From assembly GCF_002250505.1 (NCBI RefSeq), contig NZ_NJGY01000001.1:3287230-3351229 (forward strand): a stretch of 64,000 bases of DNA, in the 5' to 3' direction. How positions within the stretch are numbered: position 1 is the stretch's first letter; each line of letters opens with the position of its first letter. Both the position numbers and the translations under genes were made by a program. The notes under the pieces were generated by a model that saw only the letters and a list, made by a program, of their open reading frames with translations, was not told the origin of the DNA and ran no database searches. Below, piece by piece: positions 9,879 through 18,861 of the stretch. The stretch comes from Janthinobacterium sp. PC23-8 (GTDB lineage Bacteria > Pseudomonadota > Gammaproteobacteria > Burkholderiales > Burkholderiaceae_D).

Positions 9879-10343
9879 ATGTTCGATATCCTGGTTTATC
9901 TCTACGAGACTTATTATCGCCCCGACGCCTGCCCCGAGCCGGCGGCGCTGGCGCGCAAGCTGTCGGCCGTCGGTTTTGACGACGTGGAGATTTCCGAAGC
10001 GCTGGTCTGGCTGACGGATTTGAACGCGATGGCCGGCGCCGAGCAAGTCCTGACGGCCAGTTCCACCGGCACGCGCTACTATGTGCAGCAAGAAACCGAC
10101 GTGCTGGGCACGGCCGCCATCGGCTTTATCCAGTTCCTGGAAAGCGCCAAGGTGCTCTCGCCGCTGCAGCGCGAAATCGTCATCGAACGGGCGCTGGCCC
10201 TCGATGAAACACCGGTCACCCTGGGCAAGCTGAAAGTCATCGTGCTGATGCTGCTGTGGAGCCAGGGCAAAGAACCGGACGCGCTGATGTTCGACGACCT
10301 GTTCGGCTCCGACGAAGAATTATCGCCCCGCCTGCTACACTAA
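9879..10343 (+). CDS. smg: Smg family protein (DUF494)
   Basis: The protein has 154 residues, beginning [21 protein letters not shown], the signature opening of the Smg/DUF494 family. It is acidic and soluble, with no catalytic motif. The family is conserved next to dprA (smf) in many proteobacteria, but its biochemical role is not established. Here it sits 94 bases after dprA and 254 before topB. Confidence 0.93.
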   Translation: MFDILVYLYETYYRPDACPEPAALARKLSAVGFDDVEISEALVWLTDLNAMAGAEQVLTASSTGTRYYVQQETDVLGTAAIGFIQFLESAKVLSPLQREIVIERALALDETPVTLGKLKVIVLMLLWSQGKEPDALMFDDLFGSDEELSPRLLH

Positions 10344-10597
10344 GCGAGGCGGACCGGCCCATGCGCGCCGCCCGCCGCTTTTTGCCCGCCATTCACCCAG
10401 CCAGCCGATAGACTTTGCTCCAGCGCATTGTTGTCTTTGGATAACTTGCGGTTTTCCGTCATCGGCGCTTATCATTGGCCGCTTGACAAGGCCACCAATG
10501 ATCTGGCGCCGCGCAGACAAATGCGTCGGCGCCCGGCAATGCACTGTATGATGCGCATGCTGACACTATCCCAGAGCATTTTTCGAGACTAATAAAT

Positions 10598-13273
10598 ATG
10601 ACAAAAACCCTCATCATCGCCGAGAAGCCTTCTGTCGCGAACGATATCGCGAAGACGCTTGGCGGCTTTACCAAGCACGATGAGTACTTTGAATCGGACG
10701 AATACGTCCTGTCGTCGGCGGTTGGCCACCTGCTGGAAATCGCCGTGCCGGAAGAATTCGACGTCAAGCGCGGCAAATGGAGTTTCGCGCACCTGCCGAT
10801 GATTCCACCGTATTTCGCGCTGAACCCGATCGCCAAGACGGAAGCGCGCCTCAAAGTATTGAACAAGCTGATCAAGCGCAAAGATGTCACCACCCTCATC
10901 AACGCCTGCGATGCCGGGCGCGAAGGCGAGCTGATTTTCCGCCTGATCGCGCAGAACGCGAAAGCCAAGCAACCGGTCAAGCGCCTGTGGCTGCAGTCGA
11001 TGACGCCGGGCGCCATCCGCGACGGTTTTGCCCACCTGCGTACCGATGAAGAGATGCTGCCGTTGGCCGATGCGGCGCGTTGCCGCTCTGAAGCGGACTG
11101 GCTGATCGGCATCAACGGCACCCGCGCCATGACGGCGTTCAACTCGAAAGAGGGCGGCTTTTACCTGACCACCGTGGGCCGCGTGCAAACGCCGACCCTG
11201 TCGATCGTGGTCGAACGCGAAGACAAGATCAAGAAATTCGTGCCGCGCGACTTCTGGGAAGTGCGCGCCGAATTCGTCTGCGCGGCCGGCATCTATGAAG
11301 GCCGCTGGCTCGACACCAAGTTCAAGAAAGACGAGAACGATCCTGAAAAGCGCGCCGAGCGCCTGTGGAGCAAGGCCGCTGCCGACTCGATCGCCACTGC
11401 CTGCCGCGGCCGCCAGGGCACCGTCACGGAAGAGTCGAAACCGACCACCTCGATGGCGCCGGGCCTGTTCGACCTGACCAGCTTGCAGCGCGAAGCGAAC
11501 TCGCGTTTCGGTTTTTCCGCCAAGAACACCCTCGGCCTGGCCCAGGCGCTGTACGAAAAGCACAAGGTGCTGACGTATCCGCGTACCGATTCGCGCCACC
11601 TGCCGGAAGACTATATGCCGACCGTGCTGCAGGCGCTGGAAACGGTCAAGGAAAACAGCAACTACCACCAGTTCGCCAAGCAGATCATCGACAAGGGCTG
11701 GGTCAAGCCGAACAAGCGCATCTTCGACAACACCAAGATCTCGGATCACTTCGCCATTATTCCGACGACGATTGCACCGAAGAATTTGTCCGAGCCGGAA
11801 CAGAAACTGTACGACCTGGTCACGCGCCGCTTCATGGCCGTGTTCTTCCCGCCTGCCGAATTCCAGGTCACTACGCGCTATACGGAAGTGTCCGGCCATC
11901 AGTTCAAGACGGAAGGCAAGGTCATGACCAATCCGGGCTGGCTGGCCATCTACGGCAAGGAAGCGTCGACCGACGCCGACAAGGAAAGCAATGGCAACGG
12001 CAATCTGGTGCCGGTCGCCAAGGGCGAAAAAGTGCAGACCGAAAGCGTCAGCGCCAACGGCCTGGTGACCAAGCCGCCAGCGCGCTACACCGAGGCCACC
12101 TTGCTGTCGGCGATGGAAGGCGCGGGCAAGCTGATCGACGACGACGAGCTGCGCGACGCCATGGCCGGCAAGGGTCTCGGTACGCCAGCGACGCGCGCGG
12201 CCACCATCGAGGGCCTGCTGACGGAACGCTATCTGCTGCGCGAAGGGCGCGAGCTGATGCCGACCGCCAAGGCATCGCAATTGATGACCTTGCTCAAAGG
12301 CCTGGGCGTCAATGAACTGACGGCGCCGGAGCTGACGGGCGAGTGGGAATACAAGCTGTCGCAGATGGAAAAAGGCAAGATCTCGCGCGATGAATTCATG
12401 CGTGAAATCGCGCAGATGACGCAAATTATCGTCAAGCGCGCCAAGGAATACGACAACGACACCATACCCGGCGAATACGCCACCTTGACCACGCCGTGCC
12501 CGAATTGCGGCAGCGTGGTCAAGGAAAACTACCGCCGTTTCGCCTGCACCAAGTGCGACTTTTCGATGAGCAAGACACCCGGTTCGCGCCAGTTCGAAAT
12601 TGCGGAAGTGGAGCAATTGCTGAAGGAACGCACCATCGGCCCGCTGCAAGGTTTCCGCTCGAAAATGGGTCGTCCGTTTGCCGCGATTTTACGCATCGTG
12701 CGCGATGAAGAGATCAAGAATTTCAAGCTGGAATTCGATTTCGGCCAGAACGACGAGAGCGAAGACGGCGAAGGTGTCGATTTCACGGGCCAGACGGCGC
12801 TGGGACCTTGTCCCAAGTGCAATGGTGGCGTGTATGAAATGGGCCTGGCCTATGTGTGCGAACACAGCGTGGCCAAACCCAAGACGTGCGACTTCCGCAG
12901 CGGCCGCATCATCTTGCAGCAGGAAATCTTGCCGGAACAAATGGCAAAACTGCTCAATGACGGCAAGACCGATCTGCTGCCCGGCTTTGTTTCGCAGCGC
13001 ACGCGCCGTCCGTTCAAGGCCTTCCTGGTACGCGGCAAGGATGGCAAGGTGAGCTTCGAGTTTGAAGAGCGCAAGGCCAAGCCGGGCGCCAAGGTGCCAG
13101 CCAAGGGCAAGGCGGCCGCTGCCGAGGTCGAGGGCGAAGAAGGCGCGGCGCCAGCGGAAAAAGCCGCCGTCAAGAAGGCGCCGGCGAAAAAAGCGGCGGC
13201 GGTGAAAAAGCCGGCGGCGAAAAAAGCTCCGGCGAAAAAGGCCGCAGCGAAAAAGGCCGCAGCGGCCGAGTAA
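10598..13273 (+). CDS. topB: DNA topoisomerase III with zinc fingers and a lysine/alanine-rich tail
   Basis: Type IA topoisomerase: nicks and passes single DNA strands through a 5'-phosphotyrosine. The protein has 891 residues. The Toprim domain starts at the N terminus (TKTLIIAEKPSVANDIA) and includes DAGREGELIF near residue 105. The active tyrosine is Tyr327 in LTYPRTDSRH. Two C-terminal zinc-binding/Topo-C modules follow, at about 634 (CPNCG...CTKC) and 738 (CPKC...CEHS). E. coli TopB has 653 residues, so about 240 are extra. The last 60 or so residues are runs of AKK and PAKK, like histone H1 or the tails of some betaproteobacterial DNA-binding proteins, and probably add non-specific DNA binding. 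A strong terminator follows. Confidence 0.95.
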   Translation: MTKTLIIAEKPSVANDIAKTLGGFTKHDEYFESDEYVLSSAVGHLLEIAVPEEFDVKRGKWSFAHLPMIPPYFALNPIAKTEARLKVLNKLIKRKDVTTLINACDAGREGELIFRLIAQNAKAKQPVKRLWLQSMTPGAIRDGFAHLRTDEEMLPLADAARCRSEADWLIGINGTRAMTAFNSKEGGFYLTTVGRVQTPTLSIVVEREDKIKKFVPRDFWEVRAEFVCAAGIYEGRWLDTKFKKDENDPEKRAERLWSKAAADSIATACRGRQGTVTEESKPTTSMAPGLFDLTSLQREANSRFGFSAKNTLGLAQALYEKHKVLTYPRTDSRHLPEDYMPTVLQALETVKENSNYHQFAKQIIDKGWVKPNKRIFDNTKISDHFAIIPTTIAPKNLSEPEQKLYDLVTRRFMAVFFPPAEFQVTTRYTEVSGHQFKTEGKVMTNPGWLAIYGKEASTDADKESNGNGNLVPVAKGEKVQTESVSANGLVTKPPARYTEATLLSAMEGAGKLIDDDELRDAMAGKGLGTPATRAATIEGLLTERYLLREGRELMPTAKASQLMTLLKGLGVNELTAPELTGEWEYKLSQMEKGKISRDEFMREIAQMTQIIVKRAKEYDNDTIPGEYATLTTPCPNCGSVVKENYRRFACTKCDFSMSKTPGSRQFEIAEVEQLLKERTIGPLQGFRSKMGRPFAAILRIVRDEEIKNFKLEFDFGQNDESEDGEGVDFTGQTALGPCPKCNGGVYEMGLAYVCEHSVAKPKTCDFRSGRIILQQEILPEQMAKLLNDGKTDLLPGFVSQRTRRPFKAFLVRGKDGKVSFEFEERKAKPGAKVPAKGKAAAAEVEGEEGAAPAEKAAVKKAPAKKAAAVKKPAAKKAPAKKAAAKKAAAAE

Positions 13274-13293
13274 GCAAGTCGCCGTAAAAACCC

Positions 13294-13321
13294 AAAAAGC
13301 CAGGGCATGCCCTGGCTTTTT
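13294..13321. terminator. Bidirectional rho-independent terminator between topB and the phosphatase operon
   Basis: A perfect 28-base palindrome: AAAAAGCCAGGGCA and its exact complement. It supplies a GC stem with a T-run on either strand. It sits between the convergent ends of topB and the His-rich protein gene and can serve both. Confidence 0.9.
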
Positions 13322-13343
13322 GACGTTCACAGCGTGGTGGTCA

Positions 13344-14057
13344 TCAGTCGAGGTAATCCGAATACTCGCGCTGCGCATAGTTGCGCACATTGGTCCACGG
13401 CTGTGCCTTCGAGACGCTGGCCTGCTGCCTGACGTCGACGCGGCGGTAAAAGGTGTTGGCGCGGTCGCCGCTTTCGATCATCAGGGGAATCTGCTTTTGC
13501 TCATCCCATAGCACGCGCTGGAACACGCCATTCTTTTCCGCTTCGCGCCAGCGCGCGCCGGCTACTTTCGAGACCTGTTTCGACAGCGGCATGGCGGCCA
13601 CCAGTTTCGGGTCGAGCAGGTAAAAACTGTTTTCCCAGGAGCCGTCGAAATTGACGTTGTCGTATTCGGACTTCGGGATGCTGACCACCACCTTGTCGTG
13701 TGCGTCGATATATTCCACGCGCACGGTGTTTTTCTCCAGCATCACATGGCGCGGTATCACCACCGGGTTGAAATGCTTGTGCTCGTGCTGGGCTTCTTTC
13801 AGGGCCACCTTCTTGTTGTGGCCGTCGTGGTCGGCGTGGGTGTCAGGCGACGGCGCCAGCACGCGCGCGACCCACACGTGGCCGGGGCGGCGCAGCATGG
13901 TTTCTTCGTAGCGGCTTTCGCGCGTCACGCCCTCGGGTGTCAGCACGCGGCTGTAGTAGGTGATGGACAGGTCCAGGTCGGCCGGTGCCGGGGCGGCGGC
14001 GTGGGTGGTGCTGGCAAAACCGGCGGCCAGCAGGGCGGCGATCAGGGTCGATTTCAT
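13344..14057 (-). CDS. Exported His-rich protein of unknown function, last gene of the alkaline phosphatase operon
   Basis: I do not recognise the family. The 237-residue protein has a cleavable signal peptide (MKSTLIAALLAAGFASTTHA, probable cleavage after residue 20), so it is periplasmic or secreted. A hydrophilic loop at residues 74-95 carries six histidines (74, 77, 80, 91, 93, 95), which could bind Zn or another metal. The rest looks like beta-rich sequence with many charged and aromatic residues. It lies 76 bases downstream of an alkaline phosphatase gene on the same strand and is probably cotranscribed. A role in supplying metal to, or stabilising, the phosphatases is inference only. 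Confidence 0.7.
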   Translation of the reverse strand: MKSTLIAALLAAGFASTTHAAAPAPADLDLSITYYSRVLTPEGVTRESRYEETMLRRPGHVWVARVLAPSPDTHADHDGHNKKVALKEAQHEHKHFNPVVIPRHVMLEKNTVRVEYIDAHDKVVVSIPKSEYDNVNFDGSWENSFYLLDPKLVAAMPLSKQVSKVAGARWREAEKNGVFQRVLWDEQKQIPLMIESGDRANTFYRRVDVRQQASVSKAQPWTNVRNYAQREYSDYLD

Positions 14058-14133
14058 GGATTACCTTCTATGTGCAAGGGGGCGGACGACACCGCGTGCC
14101 GTCCGCCCCTGATTTACAACGGTTTCAATGTGA

Positions 14134-15543
14134 TTACAGGCCCAGCGCCGTCTTCAGCAGCTCGAACACCCTGGTGTTGTCGATGGTGCCCTTGAAGGTC
14201 TTGGCGCCGGCGCCGGTGGCCAGCAGCTTGACGTCGCCGCCGCCGTGGGTTTCGCTGGCCAGGCGCACGCCTGTTTCCTGCAGGTAGTTATCGGCCAACG
14301 CGGCGGCGCTGTCGACATTGGTGCGCAGGGCAGGGCGGTTCGGGCCGTTACCGAACACCAGGGTGGTATAGGTATTGCCGTCGGCATCCTTGCTCGGCAG
14401 GTTGTCGCGGTAGCCGCGGTTGATGTCGAGGATAGGATTGCCGCGCTTGCCGTAGCCGTTGAAGGCCATCGTGTGGTCATGGTCGGCCGTGACGATGATC
14501 AGGGTATTTTCCAGTTTTGGATCGGTTTCCCTGATCTTGTCGATGGCGGCCTTGATGGCGTCGTCAAAGGCGATGGTGTCGCTCAGTGCGCGCTTGGCGT
14601 TGATGCCGTGCAGGGCGTGATCGATGCGGCCGCCTTCGACCATCAGGAAATAGCCATTGCTGTTTTGCGACAGCATGGAGATTGCCTTCAAGGTCATTTC
14701 CGACAGGCTGGGCTGGGTCGCGCCTTCGCCCAGCGGGGTGGCGGCGGTGCGGTCCAGTTCATACTCCAGGTGGCTGCGCGTGCTGTACAGGCCAATGAAC
14801 TTCTTGTTGTTTGGTGCGGCCGCCATTTCCGTCTTGTTGGCTGCCACCGTGTAACCTTTGGCGGCAAACTCGGTCAACAGGTTGCGGCCATCGACGCGGC
14901 CGAATTTGTTGGTGCTGGAATACGGCGTGTAATGGTTGCGCCCGCCACCCATCAGCACATCGACGCCATCGCCCAGGGCCGCGTTGTAGCCGGCGCCGCC
15001 GGGTACGCTTTGCGCGGCGATCGCATACTGCGCATTGCGGTTGCAGATATGCGAGTAGGTGGTGGCCGGCGTGGCGTGCGTCAGTTCGGTGGTGGTGATG
15101 GCGCCGACGGCCTTGCCCTTGGCTTTCGCCAGTTCCAGGATGGTCGGCACGCTCTTGCCGCCGGCCGGGCAGTTGTCCACGCCCAGATTGCCGTTGGCGT
15201 CGCGGCCCGGCTCCTTGGCGATGGTGTCCTGCGCCATCGAGATGACTTCATTGTTCATCTTGACGCCGGTCATGTAGGCGGCCATTGACGGTGCGCTGTC
15301 GGTGGTTTGCGCGTCGTTCGAGTACGTCTTGATGCGCGCCGTGCGTTCCAGCGTGTCCATGTTCAGGCTGCCGTTTTCGCCGTATTTGAAGATGCGCGAG
15401 GCGGTGACGACGGAAGGGCCCATGCCGTCGCCGAGGAAGAAGATGACGTTCTTGGCGTCAGCGGCCTGGACGTTGGTGACGCTGGCGGCGACCAGCGCGC
15501 CCAGCAGGGACAGTTTCAGGGCAGGTTTCATTGCGAGTTTCAT
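14134..15543 (-). CDS. Alkaline phosphatase (PhoA family), secreted
   Basis: The 469-residue protein has a Sec signal (MKLAMKPALKLSLLGALVAA...NVQA). It contains NVIFFLGDGMG (metal site), TDSAPSMAAY with the nucleophile Ser83, VTADHDHT and SETHGG (metal-binding Asp and His). It hydrolyses phosphate monoesters in the periplasm. The Ser is followed by Ala and Pro where E. coli PhoA has DSAAS. The start was placed at MKLAMK; a 10-residue longer form exists but hides the signal peptide. It follows the next phosphatase by 39 bases, so the two are one transcript and clearly paralogous: both share NVIFFLGDGMG and the APSMAAYMTGVKMNNEV block. Confidence 0.95.
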   Translation of the reverse strand: MKLAMKPALKLSLLGALVAASVTNVQAADAKNVIFFLGDGMGPSVVTASRIFKYGENGSLNMDTLERTARIKTYSNDAQTTDSAPSMAAYMTGVKMNNEVISMAQDTIAKEPGRDANGNLGVDNCPAGGKSVPTILELAKAKGKAVGAITTTELTHATPATTYSHICNRNAQYAIAAQSVPGGAGYNAALGDGVDVLMGGGRNHYTPYSSTNKFGRVDGRNLLTEFAAKGYTVAANKTEMAAAPNNKKFIGLYSTRSHLEYELDRTAATPLGEGATQPSLSEMTLKAISMLSQNSNGYFLMVEGGRIDHALHGINAKRALSDTIAFDDAIKAAIDKIRETDPKLENTLIIVTADHDHTMAFNGYGKRGNPILDINRGYRDNLPSKDADGNTYTTLVFGNGPNRPALRTNVDSAAALADNYLQETGVRLASETHGGGDVKLLATGAGAKTFKGTIDNTRVFELLKTALGL

Positions 15544-15582
15544 ATTTATCCAGTTCGTGTGTCTTGGGGTCAAGTCCGGGGA

Positions 15583-17031
15583 TTACAGACCGCCGGCGCT
15601 CTTGACCAGGCCGAATACTTTGGTGTTGTCGATGGTGCCGAGGAAGGTCTCGGCGCCCATGCCGATGGCGCCCAGGAACACGTCGGTGCCGCCGTGGGTT
15701 TCGCTGCCAACGGCCGTGCGGATCACCGCTTCCTGGTGGTATTCGTTAGCGCTGGTGACGGTTTCATCAAGGCTGGCCATGGCGGCGCGGCTAGCTTGCG
15801 TGCGTTTTTCGCCATTGCCGAAGCCGATGATGGAATACGGTGCGCCGTCCAGGTCTTTCTCGACCGCACCCGTGACATAGTTCTTCACCACGCCCAGCAC
15901 GCCCGGATTGCCGGCGGCTGTCTTGCCGGTGCGCTTGGCGTAGCCATTGAGCACCAGCGTGTGGTCATGGTCGGCCGTGACGACGATCAGGGTGTTGGCC
16001 AGAGTCGGGTCGGTCAGCTTGGCCTTGTCGATGGCGGCCTTGACGGCGCTGTCAAAAGCGACGGTGTCCTGCAGCGCTTTTTTGGCCGTGGTTTCATGCA
16101 GCGCATGGTCGATGCGGCCGCCCTCGACCATCAGGAAATAGCCCTTCTTGTTTTTGGCCAGCACGTCCATCGCCTTGGTGGTCATTTCCGCCAGGCTCGG
16201 TTCTTTCGCCGCGTCGCGGTCCAGGTCATACGCCATATGGCTGCTGGTAAACACGCCGAACAGACGGTCGGTCTTGCTGGCGTCCACTGCCTTGAAGTCG
16301 GCGCCGGTGTTGGCAACGGTATAGTTTTTCGCTTTCAGCTCGGCCACCAGGTCGCGCCCGTCGGAACGCTTGCCGCCATCCTTGACCGGCTTGAAGAACT
16401 GCGCGCCGCCGCCCAGCACCACCTCCAGGCCCGTCGTGCCCAGGGCGCTGTTGTAGCCGGTGCCGCCCGGCACCAGAGCTGCGGCGATATCGTTTTCCAG
16501 GTCGCGGTGGCAGATATGGGCGTAGGTCGCCGCCGGCGTGGCGTGTGTCACGCGCGCCGTGCTGACCACGCCAGCCGCATAGCCCTTGGCCTTGGCCAGT
16601 TCCAGCAAGGTGGTGGCCGGCGTGCCGTTGCCGGTGCCGCAGTTGTTGACCAGCTTGTTGCCATTGGTGTCATTGGTCGGATCCTTGGCCACCGTGTTGG
16701 CGGACATCGAGATCACTTCATTGTTCATCTTTACGCCGGTCATGTAGGCGGCCATCGAAGGCGCGCTGTCGGTAACCTGGGCGTCGTTCGAGAATGTTTT
16801 CACGAACGCCGTTTCCGGCAGGGTATCCATGGTCAGCGAACCGTCTTCACCCACCGAATAGATGCGCGCGGCCGTCATGGTGGTGATGCCCATGCCGTCA
16901 CCGAGGAAGAAGATGACATTTTTTGGTGGCGCTGCTGCCACATCGTCGTGCTTGCTGCTACTGCCGCAGGCGGCCAGCATCAAGGTGATGGCGACGCTGC
17001 AACCAGCGGCGGAAAATTTTCTGCGTGTCAT
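15583..17031 (-). CDS. Alkaline phosphatase (PhoA family), predicted Tat lipoprotein
   Basis: The 482-residue protein has nucleophile Ser89 in VTDSAPSMAAY, plus NVIFFLGDGMG, VTADHDHT and SETHGG as in the neighbouring paralogue. The N terminus MTRRKFSAAG is a twin-arginine-like motif, and the signal ends in the lipobox LAAC (Cys22), so it is probably folded before export and anchored to a membrane as a lipoprotein. An ATG 33 bases upstream was rejected because it buries the signal. First gene of the operon, downstream of a Pho-box-like promoter. The pair may split the work between soluble and anchored forms. Confidence 0.95.
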   Translation of the reverse strand: MTRRKFSAAGCSVAITLMLAACGSSSKHDDVAAAPPKNVIFFLGDGMGITTMTAARIYSVGEDGSLTMDTLPETAFVKTFSNDAQVTDSAPSMAAYMTGVKMNNEVISMSANTVAKDPTNDTNGNKLVNNCGTGNGTPATTLLELAKAKGYAAGVVSTARVTHATPAATYAHICHRDLENDIAAALVPGGTGYNSALGTTGLEVVLGGGAQFFKPVKDGGKRSDGRDLVAELKAKNYTVANTGADFKAVDASKTDRLFGVFTSSHMAYDLDRDAAKEPSLAEMTTKAMDVLAKNKKGYFLMVEGGRIDHALHETTAKKALQDTVAFDSAVKAAIDKAKLTDPTLANTLIVVTADHDHTLVLNGYAKRTGKTAAGNPGVLGVVKNYVTGAVEKDLDGAPYSIIGFGNGEKRTQASRAAMASLDETVTSANEYHQEAVIRTAVGSETHGGTDVFLGAIGMGAETFLGTIDNTKVFGLVKSAGGL

Positions 17032-17062
17032 GTCGGGGATCCGGCGAGGTTTAAAAGCTGAC

Positions 17063-17096
17063 AAGATAACAAGCCATTATTACAAGCGGATGACGG
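17063..17096 (-). promoter_or_regulatory. Pho-box-like PhoB operator with extended -10, phosphatase operon promoter
   Basis: On the minus strand, CCGTCAT-CCGC-TTGTAAT (17096-17079) matches the two 7-base repeats of the Pho box at 6 and 5 of 7 positions with the right 4-base spacer. After 10 bases comes TATCTT (17068-17063), preceded by TG in extended -10 position. The 10-base gap between Pho box and -10 is that of PhoB-activated promoters. It lies 32 bases before the phosphatase start. Confidence 0.5.
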
Positions 17097-17224
17097 ATTG
17101 ATACATTCGTGCAACATAGCGTAATCATTTAAAATAACTATTGAATCGATAAAATCAATTGCCTTTATATTTTATGTCCAGCTCGCTACACTGTGCTTAC
17201 CAGTCAACAACGAAGGAAAGCACC

Positions 17225-18697
17225 ATGAGCACGCCGCCGCCAGTTTCCCCCTTGAGCACCGCTTCCGGCATTCCGCTGGCCGATAACCAGAATTCCATCA
17301 GCGCCGGCCCCCGCGGCCCGTTGCTGCTGCAGGATTTTCACCTGCTTGAAAAACTCCAGCATTTCAACCGCGAGCGCATTCCCGAGCGCGTGGTGCATGC
17401 GAAAGGTTCCGGCGCCTACGGCACGTTTACCGTCACGCACGATATTTCGGCCTATACCAAGGCCAAATTGTTCAGCGAGGTAGGCAAGCAGACGGCGACG
17501 TTTGCGCGCTTTTCCACCGTTGGCGGGGAACGCGGCAGCGCCGATACGGAACGCGACCCGCGCGGCTTTGCCCTGCGCTTCTACACGGAAGAGGGCAACT
17601 GGGATCTGGTGGGTAATAACACGCCGATGTTTTTCATCAAGGACCCGATCAAGTTTCCGGACTTTGTTCATACGCAAAAGCGCGATCCGCACAGCAATCT
17701 GAAGTCGGCCGAGATGATGTTCGACTTCTGGAGCCACGCGCCGGAAAGCCTGCACCAGGTCACCATGCTGTTTTCCGACCGCGGCACGCCCGACGGCTAC
17801 CGCCACATGGATGGCTTCGGCAGCCACACCTACAGCCTGATCAACGCCGAAGGCCAGCGCGTCTACGTGAAATGGCATTTCAAGACGCGCCAGGGCATCA
17901 GGAATTTGTCGGCTGCCGAGGCCGGCCGCCTGGCAGGTAGCGATCCCGACTACGCCCAGCGCGATCTGTTCGGCGCCATCGAACGCGGCGAGTTTCCGCA
18001 GTGGGAAGTCAAGCTGCAGGTGGCGACCGACGAGCAACTGGCGCAATGGGAGCAGCGCACGGGCTGGAACCCGTTCGACCTGACCAAGGTGTGGCCGCAT
18101 GCGGATTTCCCGTTGTTGCCAGTCGGTATTTTTGAGCTGAACCGCAATCCGGACAATTACCACGCGGAAGTGGAGCAGGCGGCGTTTTCGCCGGCCAACG
18201 CCGTGCCGGGCATGGGCTACTCGCCCGACAAGATGCTGCAAGGCCGCTTGTTTGCCTACCACGACGCCCAACTGTACCGGGTCGGCACCAATCACCAGCA
18301 TTTGCCGGTGAACGCGGCGCGCTGCCCCTTCCACAACCAGCAGCGCGACGGCGCGATGGCGGTCAACAATGGCGGTTCGGCTCGTAACTATGCGAACGTG
18401 GCCGCTGGCGGCAGCACGCCGCAGGGTCTCGGCCATGGCGAAGCGGCGCTGGCCTTGCAGGGTGGCGCGGCCCGTTATGACGGCCGTGGCGCGGAAGACG
18501 ATTACAGCCAGGCTGGCAATCTGTTCCGTATTCTGACGCCAGAAGGCAAGCAGAACCTGTTCGACAACCTGGCCGGTCCCTTGAGCCAGGTGAGCGAGGC
18601 AACCCTGCAACGCCAACTGGCCCATTTCGACCAGGCCGATCCCGCCTACGGCGCCGGTGTGCGCGCCGCCTTGCAAGCCATCGCCAGCAAGGCGTAA
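17225..18697 (+). CDS. katA: Monofunctional heme catalase
   Basis: Breaks hydrogen peroxide into water and oxygen. The 490 residues suit a small-subunit (clade 3-like) catalase. The catalytic His58 is in VVHAKGSGAYG, the distal Asn in GNNTPMFFIKD, and the proximal heme-ligand Tyr in RLFAYHDAQLYRVG. The heme pocket arginine is in the same motif region. There is no signal peptide, so it is cytoplasmic. AAGGAAAG supplies the Shine-Dalgarno 4-5 bases before ATG 17225. It is divergent from the phosphatase operon across an AT-rich gap of about 190 bases. An OxyR site could lie there, but I could not define one. Confidence 0.96.
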   Translation: MSTPPPVSPLSTASGIPLADNQNSISAGPRGPLLLQDFHLLEKLQHFNRERIPERVVHAKGSGAYGTFTVTHDISAYTKAKLFSEVGKQTATFARFSTVGGERGSADTERDPRGFALRFYTEEGNWDLVGNNTPMFFIKDPIKFPDFVHTQKRDPHSNLKSAEMMFDFWSHAPESLHQVTMLFSDRGTPDGYRHMDGFGSHTYSLINAEGQRVYVKWHFKTRQGIRNLSAAEAGRLAGSDPDYAQRDLFGAIERGEFPQWEVKLQVATDEQLAQWEQRTGWNPFDLTKVWPHADFPLLPVGIFELNRNPDNYHAEVEQAAFSPANAVPGMGYSPDKMLQGRLFAYHDAQLYRVGTNHQHLPVNAARCPFHNQQRDGAMAVNNGGSARNYANVAAGGSTPQGLGHGEAALALQGGAARYDGRGAEDDYSQAGNLFRILTPEGKQNLFDNLAGPLSQVSEATLQRQLAHFDQADPAYGAGVRAALQAIASKA

Positions 18698-18704
18698 ATC
18701 ATGC

Positions 18705-18731
18705 GCCCGTCCGGCAAGCTGTCGGACGGGC
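18705..18731 (+). terminator. Probable terminator after catalase
   Basis: GCCCGTCCG and CGGACGGGC form a perfect 9-bp stem with a 9-base loop, 7 bases after the catalase stop codon. The tail is TTGATCTTG, with few T residues. Confidence 0.6.
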
Positions 18732-18861
18732 TTGATCTTGCACAAGTGCTATCAGTTATCAAATATTGCTGTATGGACATAGTTTCCATTCATGCGTAGA
18801 CTAGTCGGTCTGATGATCGCGCCGCCGCTGTGGTGGCGTGCAGGCTAGAAAGTCGCGCGAT

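Noticed and set aside
10335-10544. 69-codon minus-strand frame between smg and topB
   Set aside because: No ribosome site and no conserved look; it overlaps the smg end.
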